From the NCBI GenBank assembly GCA_964008075.1, contig CAXGAP010000019.1, positions 1 through 21,876 of the forward strand: 21,876 nucleotides of DNA, written 5' to 3'. This stretch comes from UBA724 sp964008075. GTDB lineage: Bacteria > Bacteroidota > Bacteroidia > Flavobacteriales > Flavobacteriaceae. Positions 7,925-15,226 of the stretch are shown piece by piece; within the stretch, counting starts at the first letter, position 1; every line of letters starts with the position of its first letter. Both the position numbers and the translations under genes were made by a program. Below the pieces are notes generated by a model. It was given only the letters and a program-made list of their open reading frames with translations. It was not told where the DNA came from and did not search any database.

Positions 7925-8050
7925 TAAATTATTCTTATGATTTGACAGCTTGTTTGTTACGATTGAGGTCAGAATTTTGCACTTTTGGAGCATATTTTGA
8001 CACAAAATATTATTTTAGCATATAATGACAATCGAATAACAGCTCTCATT

Positions 8051-8347
8051 ATGTCAAAATTCGGAGACATTATTGATGCTAAAATTCCTATCCTTCTCAA
8101 TTTTTATTCTGATTTGGATGAAAACTCTGTGGAAATGCACGCCGTTCTTCGGGATGTTGCGGCTGCCATGGGTGACAATGGTAAAGTCATTAAAATTGAT
8201 ATCGAAAAAAACCCCAAACTTTCAGAAGCACTGCGTGTACGAGGCTTACCAACTCTAATGATTTATAAAGGAGGTGAAATGGTTTGGCGGCAGAGTGGTG
8301 ATCAAGACGCAAACACCATTATTTCACTGATGAAAGATTTTGTTTAG
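8051..8347 (+). CDS. Thioredoxin-fold protein lacking the CxxC active site
   Basis: This 98-residue protein follows the thioredoxin pattern. It has a hydrophobic strand with ILLNFYS (14-20), a helix, VIKIDIEKNPKLSEALRVRG (46-65), then LPTLMIYKGGEMVWRQSG (66-83) with the conserved cis-proline (P67) and the KGGE turn. Where thioredoxins carry WCGPC, this one reads LDENS (22-26), and the protein contains no cysteine at all. It cannot do thiol-disulfide exchange, so a structural or binding role is inferred. An in-frame ATG at 7985 would add 22 residues with no match to the fold. I therefore prefer ATG 8051. The gene is divergent from polA and its stop codon overlaps that of the DUF2723 gene on the other strand. 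The specific function is unknown. Confidence 0.8.
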   Translation: MSKFGDIIDAKIPILLNFYSDLDENSVEMHAVLRDVAAAMGDNGKVIKIDIEKNPKLSEALRVRGLPTLMIYKGGEMVWRQSGDQDANTIISLMKDFV

Positions 8348-11300
8348 TCCAAATTAGAAAACGCCGCAATGGTTTCATTGTAAGTTTCCTCAAACGCTTC
8401 AGAAAACACTATGTCATTTTCATTTCGTTTCACAGTCGACACCAAGCTCTTATAGGCCTCGATTTCAATACCAATCTCCATTTCAAAATAAGACAGCTGC
8501 TCCTCATCTAGCGTCAAGAACCGTTTAAGCAAGTCTATGTATTGCTGTGCAATTTCTGTGCTCAACTCATTAGCAAGTTCAACTTGATCGGAATCGTAAA
8601 GAGCAGCAACAAAGGGTGTGAGTTCTGTGTAAAAATCATATTTTCCATAAATATAGCTAAAAGGTATAATCGACTCAAAAAATGAGTCGTATAAAGCTGT
8701 CATGCTAATGTGATCTTTGGCCTCGATGATTTCAGTGAGGAGGGATTTATATCGTTCCACATTTCCGACTATTTCTTCCATTAACAACAGCTGCTCGTCG
8801 CGATTCCACTGCGCATAGTAGCGCATGTATTCTTCATATCCAGAGGCGATTGTTGTTACAATTTTTTGTGCTTTATCAAGTGCTCCAGCGCGATAGTATG
8901 CTGCTGCAATTGGAACGACTAGGCTGTAATAACCAAAAGTTTCAATTGGCATTTTTTTCATTGCCAAATCTAGGACTGTTATGGCTTTTTCTTTTTGCCC
9001 TTCGTCGATGAGGGCTTCTGCCAATCTTGTGATGTTCGATCGGAATGAGATGCTGTTTTTTCTTGTTTCTGGGTCGTGATAAATGTCTGGACTATCCGAG
9101 TTGCCCCAATCCCACTTCATGACGATTTCATACATGATTTCAGTATCAATCCGACCCATTTGGTATGGGTTGTTTGGGTCTATTGGGGTTTTGATGGGTA
9201 CGAGTTTATACACCAATCCATCGAGCTGCAGGTAGTCTTTCATCCAGAAGTACTCACTGTCATCATAGCTACCACCTGTAAAATAAATTGGTCGTTTCCA
9301 ATCGTTGTTGTGCAGGATATCGAGCATCATCAATCGGTTTTTGTAGAGTCCTGAGGTTGGAAGATCAATGTCGATATAGTCCACTATCAAATCTGCATCT
9401 TCGGGACTGACCACACCACTTTTCAATACATTTTCCTTGTTGACAGGTACTTGAATTTTGTTGGTGGGATAATAAATCATCTGTTGGGTTGACTTGGGAA
9501 TGTTGGAGGTTGAAACCTCGTATTGTTCAAGTAAAAACTTATAGCGTGTACGTGCTTGATCGCTACTGACCCAACGCATAAAATCACCGAGAGACCAGCG
9601 TACAGAGTCGAGCAATGCCTCGTGTTTGATATAATCTCTTATCCCATATGCATATTGATTGTGTATTAGTTGTGAGGGAATTGGAGAGCTGGTGTAGGTA
9701 CGTCGTTTGAGTTGATCAATATACCAATCTGTTGCGAGCAGTTGGGTATTGATGCTACGTACATCGGTGCGGTATCCCTCAATTTCTTGTGCATACCAAA
9801 TAGCAAAAGTGTCATTATCACCAATTGTAAAAATCATTGCATCTACATCTTCTTCCACCGAGTCTAGATAGGCCTTAGCAGTCGATTGTGCAGTATATCG
9901 ACCCGAGCGATCATGATCGTCCCAATTTTGAGATGCTAGCAGTACAGGCACACACAGCAGACTCAATAGACCAACAATCGGAACAGCCAATCTAGGATTT
10001 ACATAAGTTTTTAGTCGTTCGACAATCGAAATAACTCCCAAGCCAATAAATATGCTAAAGGCGTAGAACGAACCTACAAGTGCATAATCACGTTCTCGTG
10101 GCTCAAAAACTCTTTCATTGAGATAGACTTTCAATGCCAGTCCTGTAAATAAAAACAGTAGCAGCATCACCCAAAATCTTTTGGGGTCTTTGCGATATAA
10201 AAAGGCAAATCCCAAAACACCAAACAAGAGTGGTAACATATAGTATTTGTTTTTTCCTTTGTTGTTTGCCAATTCGCTTGGCAAGTTGTCCTGTGGCCCC
10301 AACCGCCAGTTGTCGATAAATGAGAACCCACTTATCCAATTGCCATTGATGGGGTCTAATTTGCCTTGTAAATCATTTTGGCGACCTGAAAAATTCCACA
10401 TAAAATAACGCCAATACATATAGCCCATTTGGAAGTCAAATAGGTATTGGAGGTTTTCAAAAAATGATGGTTTTTCTATATCGAGATAGGCGGCATATGC
10501 GGTTAAAAATTGGTGATAGTCTTCGACATCTACTCGTCCATCGTTCCGTTCTGCAATAAAAGAATTGATGGTTTCCACAAGTTTTTGTTCGCCTCGGTAC
10601 TCGGGTTTGATGTCAAAGTCAACGGTGCCATAATAAGTCATATAATTGACAGCATTCCCACTACTCCACATCCTCGGAAGGATTCCTTCGTGTTTGCTAT
10701 TGCTGTTGATACGTGCTCTTTCCCACTCATTGACGATGACGTAGCGTCCTGTTTTTAGATTTTTTTCATATTTGGGTTTATCATCAACATAAGGGATTTT
10801 TTCGTCTTGCCCAGCATACATATCTGTAAACATTGGGCCATAGAACAAATGCGTGTCTGGATATTGTTCAAGGTTGTAGTAAGCCAACAAAGCACGTGCA
10901 TCTGCAGGGGCATTTTCGTTGATGACTGTATTGGCATTGGCACGAATAGGTAGCATGAGCCAAGAGGAGAATCCAATCAAAATAAAAAGGACACACAACA
11001 GTGATGTATTGAGTTGCAACCAAGCTTTTCGATGCGTAAATCTGAGTGTGTATGTAAAAAACAAAACCAGAGACAATCCTGCCGCGATGGTGCCAGAGTG
11101 GAAGGGCAAACCAATTTCATTGACAAAAAACACCTCGGCATATCCAAAATAAGCGAGGGTGCTTGGTAGTAATAATTTGAATATAAATAGTAAAACAGCC
11201 AAAGAACATACATTGGCAATGATAAAGCCCCTGGGAGTAACAGTTTCTGCAGTTTTAAAATAGTACAGCATTCCAATGGCTGGAATGGTCAAAAGCCCCA

Positions 11301-11868
11301 TAAAGTGAACACCAAAGGATAAGCCAACAACAAAAGCAATTAGTACCAACCAGCGATCACCACGTGGCTTGTCCATGTCGCCTTCCCATTGAAGACCCAA
11401 CCAAAATAATATCGATAGTATACAAGTTGCCATGGCATATACTTCTGCTTCTACAGCGTTATACCAAAAACTATCAGTGTATGCAAATCCAAGTGCTCCG
11501 ACTAAACCACCAACCAAAACAAGGATTTGCGTGTAAGCATCATCTTTATCAAAATTCACCAAACGACGAGCAATGCCAGTAATGGTCCAAAACAAAAACA
11601 ATACAGTAAAGCTACTGGTAATCACAGACATCATATTGACTGATAGGGCAATGTATTCTGGATTGGGTGCGAGGATTGCAAATACAGCACCAACCATTTG
11701 GAAAAAAGGTGCTCCCGGTGGATGACCAACTTGCAACTTGGCAGCAGTGGCAATGTATTCGCCACAATCCCAATAACTTGAAGTAGGTTCAACAGTAAGT
11801 AAATAGGAGATGAGTGAAACTGCATAAGCAAACCAACCCAATCTCAGGTTCCAGACGCGAAATTTCAT
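8344..11868 (-). CDS. Large DUF2723 membrane protein (GT-C-like glycosyltransferase architecture, C-terminal repeats)
   Basis: The protein has 1174 residues. The N-terminal half holds many hydrophobic helices. The first extracytoplasmic loop has YWDCGEYIATAAKLQVGHPP (32-51) followed by GAPFF, the hallmark of DUF2723 proteins, with acidic residues D34 and E37 placed as in GT-C glycosyltransferases. The second half is mostly soluble, beginning with a conserved DNDTFAIWYAQEIEGYRTDV segment. Near the C-terminus, helical-hairpin (TPR-like) repeats occur, for example around GQKEKAITVLDLAMKKMP and YYRAGALDKAQKIV. DUF2723 is also the domain of human TMEM260, a protein O-mannosyltransferase. A lipid-linked-sugar-dependent transferase at the inner membrane is therefore likely, but donor and acceptor are unknown. 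I chose ATG 11868 because the 34 residues from 11970 are unlike the family and reach to the edge of the tRNA gene. Stop codons overlap with the convergent thioredoxin-like gene. Confidence 0.85.
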   Translation of the reverse strand: MKFRVWNLRLGWFAYAVSLISYLLTVEPTSSYWDCGEYIATAAKLQVGHPPGAPFFQMVGAVFAILAPNPEYIALSVNMMSVITSSFTVLFLFWTITGIARRLVNFDKDDAYTQILVLVGGLVGALGFAYTDSFWYNAVEAEVYAMATCILSILFWLGLQWEGDMDKPRGDRWLVLIAFVVGLSFGVHFMGLLTIPAIGMLYYFKTAETVTPRGFIIANVCSLAVLLFIFKLLLPSTLAYFGYAEVFFVNEIGLPFHSGTIAAGLSLVLFFTYTLRFTHRKAWLQLNTSLLCVLFILIGFSSWLMLPIRANANTVINENAPADARALLAYYNLEQYPDTHLFYGPMFTDMYAGQDEKIPYVDDKPKYEKNLKTGRYVIVNEWERARINSNSKHEGILPRMWSSGNAVNYMTYYGTVDFDIKPEYRGEQKLVETINSFIAERNDGRVDVEDYHQFLTAYAAYLDIEKPSFFENLQYLFDFQMGYMYWRYFMWNFSGRQNDLQGKLDPINGNWISGFSFIDNWRLGPQDNLPSELANNKGKNKYYMLPLLFGVLGFAFLYRKDPKRFWVMLLLFLFTGLALKVYLNERVFEPRERDYALVGSFYAFSIFIGLGVISIVERLKTYVNPRLAVPIVGLLSLLCVPVLLASQNWDDHDRSGRYTAQSTAKAYLDSVEEDVDAMIFTIGDNDTFAIWYAQEIEGYRTDVRSINTQLLATDWYIDQLKRRTYTSSPIPSQLIHNQYAYGIRDYIKHEALLDSVRWSLGDFMRWVSSDQARTRYKFLLEQYEVSTSNIPKSTQQMIYYPTNKIQVPVNKENVLKSGVVSPEDADLIVDYIDIDLPTSGLYKNRLMMLDILHNNDWKRPIYFTGGSYDDSEYFWMKDYLQLDGLVYKLVPIKTPIDPNNPYQMGRIDTEIMYEIVMKWDWGNSDSPDIYHDPETRKNSISFRSNITRLAEALIDEGQKEKAITVLDLAMKKMPIETFGYYSLVVPIAAAYYRAGALDKAQKIVTTIASGYEEYMRYYAQWNRDEQLLLMEEIVGNVERYKSLLTEIIEAKDHISMTALYDSFFESIIPFSYIYGKYDFYTELTPFVAALYDSDQVELANELSTEIAQQYIDLLKRFLTLDEEQLSYFEMEIGIEIEAYKSLVSTVKRNENDIVFSEAFEETYNETIAAFSNLD

Positions 11869-11932
11869 TTTTGTTTTTTGGAAGTACGAATGTACAACTT
11901 TCTCATTGGGTTGAGAAATCAAAAGAGAAGTA

Positions 11933-11962
11933 TTGGCGTTCTCAAACTTTGTTTTATTTTTG
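11933..11962 (+). promoter_or_regulatory. Bacteroidota-type promoter of tRNA-Gln
   Basis: A TTG -33 box (11933-11935) is followed by 19 bases and then TATTTTTG (11955-11962), a perfect TAnnTTTG -7 box, ending nine bases before the mature tRNA 5' end. Transcription would begin a few bases upstream of the tRNA. It lies in the gap shared with the divergent DUF2723 gene. Confidence 0.75.
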
Positions 11963-11971
11963 CGTCGCAAT

Positions 11972-12044
11972 TGGCCTATGGTGTAACTGGCAACACGTCT
12001 GATTTTGGTTCAGAAGAGTCTAGGTTCGATCCCTAGTAGGCCAA
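11972..12044 (+). tRNA. tRNA-Gln (anticodon TTG)
   Basis: A full cloverleaf can be folded by hand. The acceptor stem TGGCCTA (11972-11978) pairs with TAGGCCA (12037-12043) and position 12044 is the discriminator A. The D stem is GTGT/ACAC (11981-11984 with 11993-11996). The anticodon stem TCTGA/TCAGA encloses the loop TTTTGGT with anticodon TTG at 12005-12007, reading CAA/CAG glutamine codons. The T stem CTAGG/CCTAG encloses TTCGATC. A U1-A72 acceptor pair is typical of bacterial tRNA-Gln. The 3' CCA is not encoded (the DNA continues CG), so CCA must be added enzymatically. It has its own promoter and stands alone rather than in a tRNA cluster. Confidence 0.95.
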
Positions 12045-12046
12045 CG

Positions 12047-12074
12047 AAATTTTCGTCTTGTGGCGAAATTTTTT
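12047..12074 (+). terminator. Probable terminator of tRNA-Gln
   Basis: Just after the tRNA, AAATTTTCG and CGAAATTTT can pair as 5 bp, one T-T mismatch and 3 bp around an eight-base loop, leading into a T-run. The stem is AT-rich and weak, but the position directly after the tRNA and five bases before the end of the convergent hydroxylase gene supports it. Confidence 0.5.
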
Positions 12075-12078
12075 GTAT

Positions 12079-13317
12079 TTAGGTAGGGTGGTCCACTGTG
12101 TTACGCATCAAGGCAATTAAAGCAAAGCCTGAAAGAAAAAGATATGTCATCCATGGCCAGTAGATGATAGACAAAGATAAAGGAATCATCAACTGAAAAA
12201 CAATTCCTGCAGCGATGATTCGAATCCACTCAAAACTGATACTCCAACGATGACAATCCATTACACTTGTATATCCAAAGATGGAAACGAACAAAATGAT
12301 TCCCAAGGCCAGGGCTTGATTGCTTTGTAAAGAGCTAAAGGAGTAGAGTAACAATAATAATAGTGACAAAGTGGAAATAAAATGAAACATCGCCCACAAC
12401 TGTAAGAGTCGACTGTGCGAGGGAGCATATTTCGTTTGTTGAAACACATCTGTAATCACTTCTTTAGGGATTGACTTTTTTACATCTGCTGGACGCCAGC
12501 CAGTGGGCATTAACCACAAACGTAGTTTATCACGCCATTCTTTGGTATGCCATGCATCAATAGCCAACCCCCAAAAGTGTTGGAAATTGATCCACAAAGG
12601 ATTCCATGACTGCACTGGTTTAAGTACCCCATACACAGGTGGTTCGTCATCGAGTTCTTCCTGAAAGGTGCCAAATATTCGATCCCAAACGCAAAAAATG
12701 GCACTTAGATTTTTGTCAATATAAATGGGGTTGATGGCGTGATGAACCCTGTGTTGGGAAGGGGTTACGATGATAAACTCTAACCAACCGAGTTTACCAA
12801 TGTGTTGGGTATGATACCAAAACTGACCAAACAGGTGTAGAGGTGCCAAGACAGCAATGACTTCCTGTGGGATGCCCATGACAGCTGCAGGGATCAAAAA
12901 CAAGGCACCATAACCAAGAATATTTGAAACACTTTGGCGCAATGCACATGCCATATTAAACTCCTCACTACTGTGATGAATGATGTGTTGGTTCCAGAAA
13001 AAATTGATTTTGTGATTAAGGCGATGTGACCAATAGGAAGCAAAATCGATACAGATAAAGGCAACCACATAAAGCCAAAAACCAGCCTCGATTTGGGTTA
13101 TGGCAATTTGCTTACTTAACCATGGATAGGAGATTAAAATCACCACTAGCCCAAGGGTATCTTTTAAAATATTTGTCAGTCCAGAACTCAAGCTCGAAAT
13201 GGTGTCCATAAACACATAGGTTTGTTTGCCAGTTGTATACCCATAAGCCATTTCAACAAGGAGCAATACCATAAAGCATGGAATGGCGATCAATAAGGCA
13301 TTGGCGTATGCTTCCAT
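12079..13317 (-). CDS. Sterol desaturase/fatty acid hydroxylase family membrane protein (AGMO-like)
   Basis: This 412-residue integral membrane protein carries the histidine clusters that bind two irons in membrane hydroxylases: HRLNH (98-102), HIIHH (111-115) followed by SSEEFN, HTQH (169-172) and HRVHH (189-193) followed by AINPIYIDKN. Hydrophobic helices flank the cluster region (about 5-25, 53-66, 79-95, 133-165), and three or four more lie in the C-terminal third. Such enzymes use O2 to hydroxylate or cleave lipid chains. The SSEEFN and NPIYIDKN context and the length resemble the alkylglycerol monooxygenase (TMEM195)-like branch more than fatty acid 2-hydroxylases, but the substrate is not proven. 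The start is ATG 13317, right before the first helix. The gene is divergent from rimP and convergent with the tRNA. No consensus promoter is evident. Confidence 0.85.
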   Translation of the reverse strand: MEAYANALLIAIPCFMVLLLVEMAYGYTTGKQTYVFMDTISSLSSGLTNILKDTLGLVVILISYPWLSKQIAITQIEAGFWLYVVAFICIDFASYWSHRLNHKINFFWNQHIIHHSSEEFNMACALRQSVSNILGYGALFLIPAAVMGIPQEVIAVLAPLHLFGQFWYHTQHIGKLGWLEFIIVTPSQHRVHHAINPIYIDKNLSAIFCVWDRIFGTFQEELDDEPPVYGVLKPVQSWNPLWINFQHFWGLAIDAWHTKEWRDKLRLWLMPTGWRPADVKKSIPKEVITDVFQQTKYAPSHSRLLQLWAMFHFISTLSLLLLLLYSFSSLQSNQALALGIILFVSIFGYTSVMDCHRWSISFEWIRIIAAGIVFQLMIPLSLSIIYWPWMTYLFLSGFALIALMRNTVDHPT

Positions 13318-13392
13318 AGCTGCGAATGTATGAATTTCAATGAGTTAGAAAAAGTTTAATCGTATGGCAAACTGTAATTACTTTATAAATGA

Positions 13393-13424
13393 TTTGGGGA
13401 ACAAAGGCAAAACACCTATATTTG
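13393..13424 (+). promoter_or_regulatory. Bacteroidota-type promoter of rimP-nusA-infB
   Basis: A TTTG -33 box (13393-13396) is followed by 20 bases and then TATATTTG (13417-13424), a perfect TAnnTTTG box. The predicted start near 13431 leaves a 5' leader of about 48 bases before the rimP ATG, and that leader contains a terminator-like hairpin. Confidence 0.78.
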
Positions 13425-13447
13425 CGCAAACATTCTGATCAACAATT

Positions 13448-13476
13448 GGGAGACTCAAAAGGTCCCCCTTTTTTTT
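13448..13476 (+). terminator. Terminator-like hairpin in rimP leader (possible attenuator)
   Basis: GGGAGAC (13448-13454) can pair with GTCCCCC (13462-13468), six G-C/A-T pairs with one A-C mismatch (or a bulged A), around a seven-base loop. Eight Ts follow directly (13469-13476). The T-run ends two bases before the rimP ATG. In form it is an intrinsic terminator lying inside the transcribed leader, downstream of the promoter, so it may attenuate the operon rather than end an upstream gene. No upstream gene reads this way. Confidence 0.55.
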
Positions 13477-13478
13477 AA

Positions 13479-13949
13479 ATGGAATTTAAAGAACACATAC
13501 ATCAACTGGTCGAGGAAGCATTATCTCTCCAACCAGATTTATTTTTGATTGATTTGCACATTGACGATCTCTCAAGAGTTCAAGTCGTTTTGGATGGAGA
13601 CAATGGTGTGAGCCTAAAACAGTGCATCAAAGTCAGTCGTCATGTCGAGAACGAACTCGATCGTGAAGCACATGACTTTTCGTTAGAAGTGACTTCTGCA
13701 GGTGCCACTCATCCACTACAAACAGTACGTCAATACAAAAAGAATATTGGTCGAAAATTAGCAGTTAACACCACTGATAACAACAGTATCAAAGCGATAC
13801 TTACAGAGGCAGATGATAAGCAAATTACACTCGAATGGAAAGCTCGCGAACCCAAACCCATTGGTAAGGGCAAACACACCGTGGTCAAGCATTTGCAAGT
13901 ACCCTATAATCAAATAGAAAAAGCAATAGTACAAATCCAATTTAAGTAA
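13479..13949 (+). CDS. rimP: Ribosome maturation factor RimP
   Basis: This 156-residue protein has RimP length and layout. The N-terminal alpha/beta domain includes VVLDGDNGVSLKQCIKVSRH (36-55) and the signature LEVTSAGATHPL (69-80; the common form is LEVSSPGxxRPL). An SH3-like C-terminal domain of about 70 residues follows. RimP helps 30S maturation, around S12 and the central pseudoknot. The first gene of rimP-nusA-infB, it has an ATG start directly after an AAATGG context with no Shine-Dalgarno sequence. The signature differs at a few normally conserved positions (A74 for P, H78 for R), as in other divergent RimPs. Identification rests on this and on synteny. Confidence 0.93.
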   Translation: MEFKEHIHQLVEEALSLQPDLFLIDLHIDDLSRVQVVLDGDNGVSLKQCIKVSRHVENELDREAHDFSLEVTSAGATHPLQTVRQYKKNIGRKLAVNTTDNNSIKAILTEADDKQITLEWKAREPKPIGKGKHTVVKHLQVPYNQIEKAIVQIQFK

Positions 13950-13955
13950 TACAAA

Positions 13956-15188
13956 ATGGAAAATCTCGCATTAATTGAATCATTCTCCGAGTTTAAAGAC
14001 GACAAACTGATCGATCGTGTGACTCTTATGGCCATACTAGAAGAAGTATTTCGCAATATTCTCAAGCGCAATTTTGGAACAGATGACAACTTTGACATCA
14101 TTATCAATCCTGATAAGGGAGACTTGGAAATCTGGCGCAATCGCATCGTTGTGAAAGATGGAGAAGTGGAAGACGAAAATGAAGAAATTGAATTGACTGA
14201 AGCTCGAAAAATCGAGCCAGACTTTGAAGTTGGTGAGGATGTTTCTGAGGAAGTAAAACTTTCAGATTTGGGCCGCCGTTCTATCCTCTCTCTTCGTCAA
14301 AACCTCATCGCTCGAATCCATGAGCATGATAACACCATTATCTACAAACAATTTATTGAACTGGTTGGAGAAATCTACACAGCCGAGGTCCATCACGTCC
14401 GTAATCGTGTTGTGATTTTGATTGATGATGATGGCAACGAAATCATATTACCAAAAGATCGTCAAATCCCTTCTGACTTTTTTCGCAAGGGCGATAGTGT
14501 TCGAGGTGTGATTGAAAGTGTTGAACTCAAAGGCGCAAAGCCAAGTATTGTACTGTCTCGCACCGATCCAAAATTTTTGGAGAAGCTCTTTGAACAAGAA
14601 ATTCCAGAAGTATTTGATGGTCTCATCACTGTTAAAAGGGTGGTTCGTGTCCCTGGCGAAAAAGCAAAAGTTGCAGTAGATTCTTACGATGACCGTATCG
14701 ATCCTGTGGGTGCTTGTGTCGGAATGAAAGGATCTCGAATTCATGGCATTGTACGTGAGCTTGGCAATGAAAACATTGACGTCATCAATTTTACCAACAA
14801 CAATCAATTGATGATTACACGTGCTTTGAGCCCTGCAAAAATTACAAATATGACAATCGATGAGGAAAAAAAGACGGTCGAAGTTTTTATGGACCCATCA
14901 GAAGTTTCCAAGGCGATTGGTCGAGGTGGATTCAATATCCGATTGGCTGGACAACTCACTGGCTATGAAATCGATGTGTATCGTGAAGGAGCAGAGGAAG
15001 ACGTTGAGTTGACTGAATTTTCTGATGAAATCGAAAGCTGGATTATCGAGGAATTTCGCAAGGTTGGACTGGACACAGCAAAGAGTGTTTTGGAACAGGA
15101 GGTGAGTGACTTGGTTAAGCGAACCGACTTGGAGGAAGAAACAATTGTAGAAGTGCGCAACATATTAAGTGCAGAATTTTCGAGTTAA
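13956..15188 (+). CDS. nusA: Transcription termination/antitermination factor NusA
   Basis: NusA binds RNA polymerase, modulates pausing and intrinsic termination, and links to Rho and antitermination. The protein is 410 residues: an N-terminal polymerase-binding domain (1 to about 125, ending LGRRSILSLRQNLIARI), an S1 domain (about 138-200), then KH1 with GMKGSRIHGIV (256-266) and KH2 with IGRGGFNIRLAGQLTGYEI (321-339). The C-terminal 65 residues are acidic and helical but too short for the two acidic repeats of E. coli NusA (495 residues), so the autoinhibitory repeats are largely missing, as in many bacteria. It starts six bases after rimP and reads on towards infB. Secure. Confidence 0.97.
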   Translation: MENLALIESFSEFKDDKLIDRVTLMAILEEVFRNILKRNFGTDDNFDIIINPDKGDLEIWRNRIVVKDGEVEDENEEIELTEARKIEPDFEVGEDVSEEVKLSDLGRRSILSLRQNLIARIHEHDNTIIYKQFIELVGEIYTAEVHHVRNRVVILIDDDGNEIILPKDRQIPSDFFRKGDSVRGVIESVELKGAKPSIVLSRTDPKFLEKLFEQEIPEVFDGLITVKRVVRVPGEKAKVAVDSYDDRIDPVGACVGMKGSRIHGIVRELGNENIDVINFTNNNQLMITRALSPAKITNMTIDEEKKTVEVFMDPSEVSKAIGRGGFNIRLAGQLTGYEIDVYREGAEEDVELTEFSDEIESWIIEEFRKVGLDTAKSVLEQEVSDLVKRTDLEEETIVEVRNILSAEFSS

Positions 15189-15202
15189 CTTATTGAAATC
15201 CC

Positions 15203-15210
15203 TATTTTTG
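15203..15210 (+). promoter_or_regulatory. Possible internal promoter -7 box before infB
   Basis: In the 38-base nusA-infB gap the sequence TATTTTTG is a perfect TAnnTTTG box 16 bases before the infB ATG. The expected -33 position (inside the end of nusA) has only a TTTTCG-like match, so an internal promoter is possible but not shown. Confidence 0.3.
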
Positions 15211-15226
15211 AACATCAAATGCAAAT

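Noticed and set aside
11871..11970. 34-residue N-terminal extension of the DUF2723 protein from ATG 11970
   Set aside because: It covers the tRNA promoter, is polar and unlike the family N-terminus; the ATG at 11868 lies right before the first membrane helix.
11972..12044. tRNA-Gln as an integration site (attachment site) for a mobile element
   Set aside because: No integrase, no repeated tRNA 3' end and no composition change are seen in the flanking genes.
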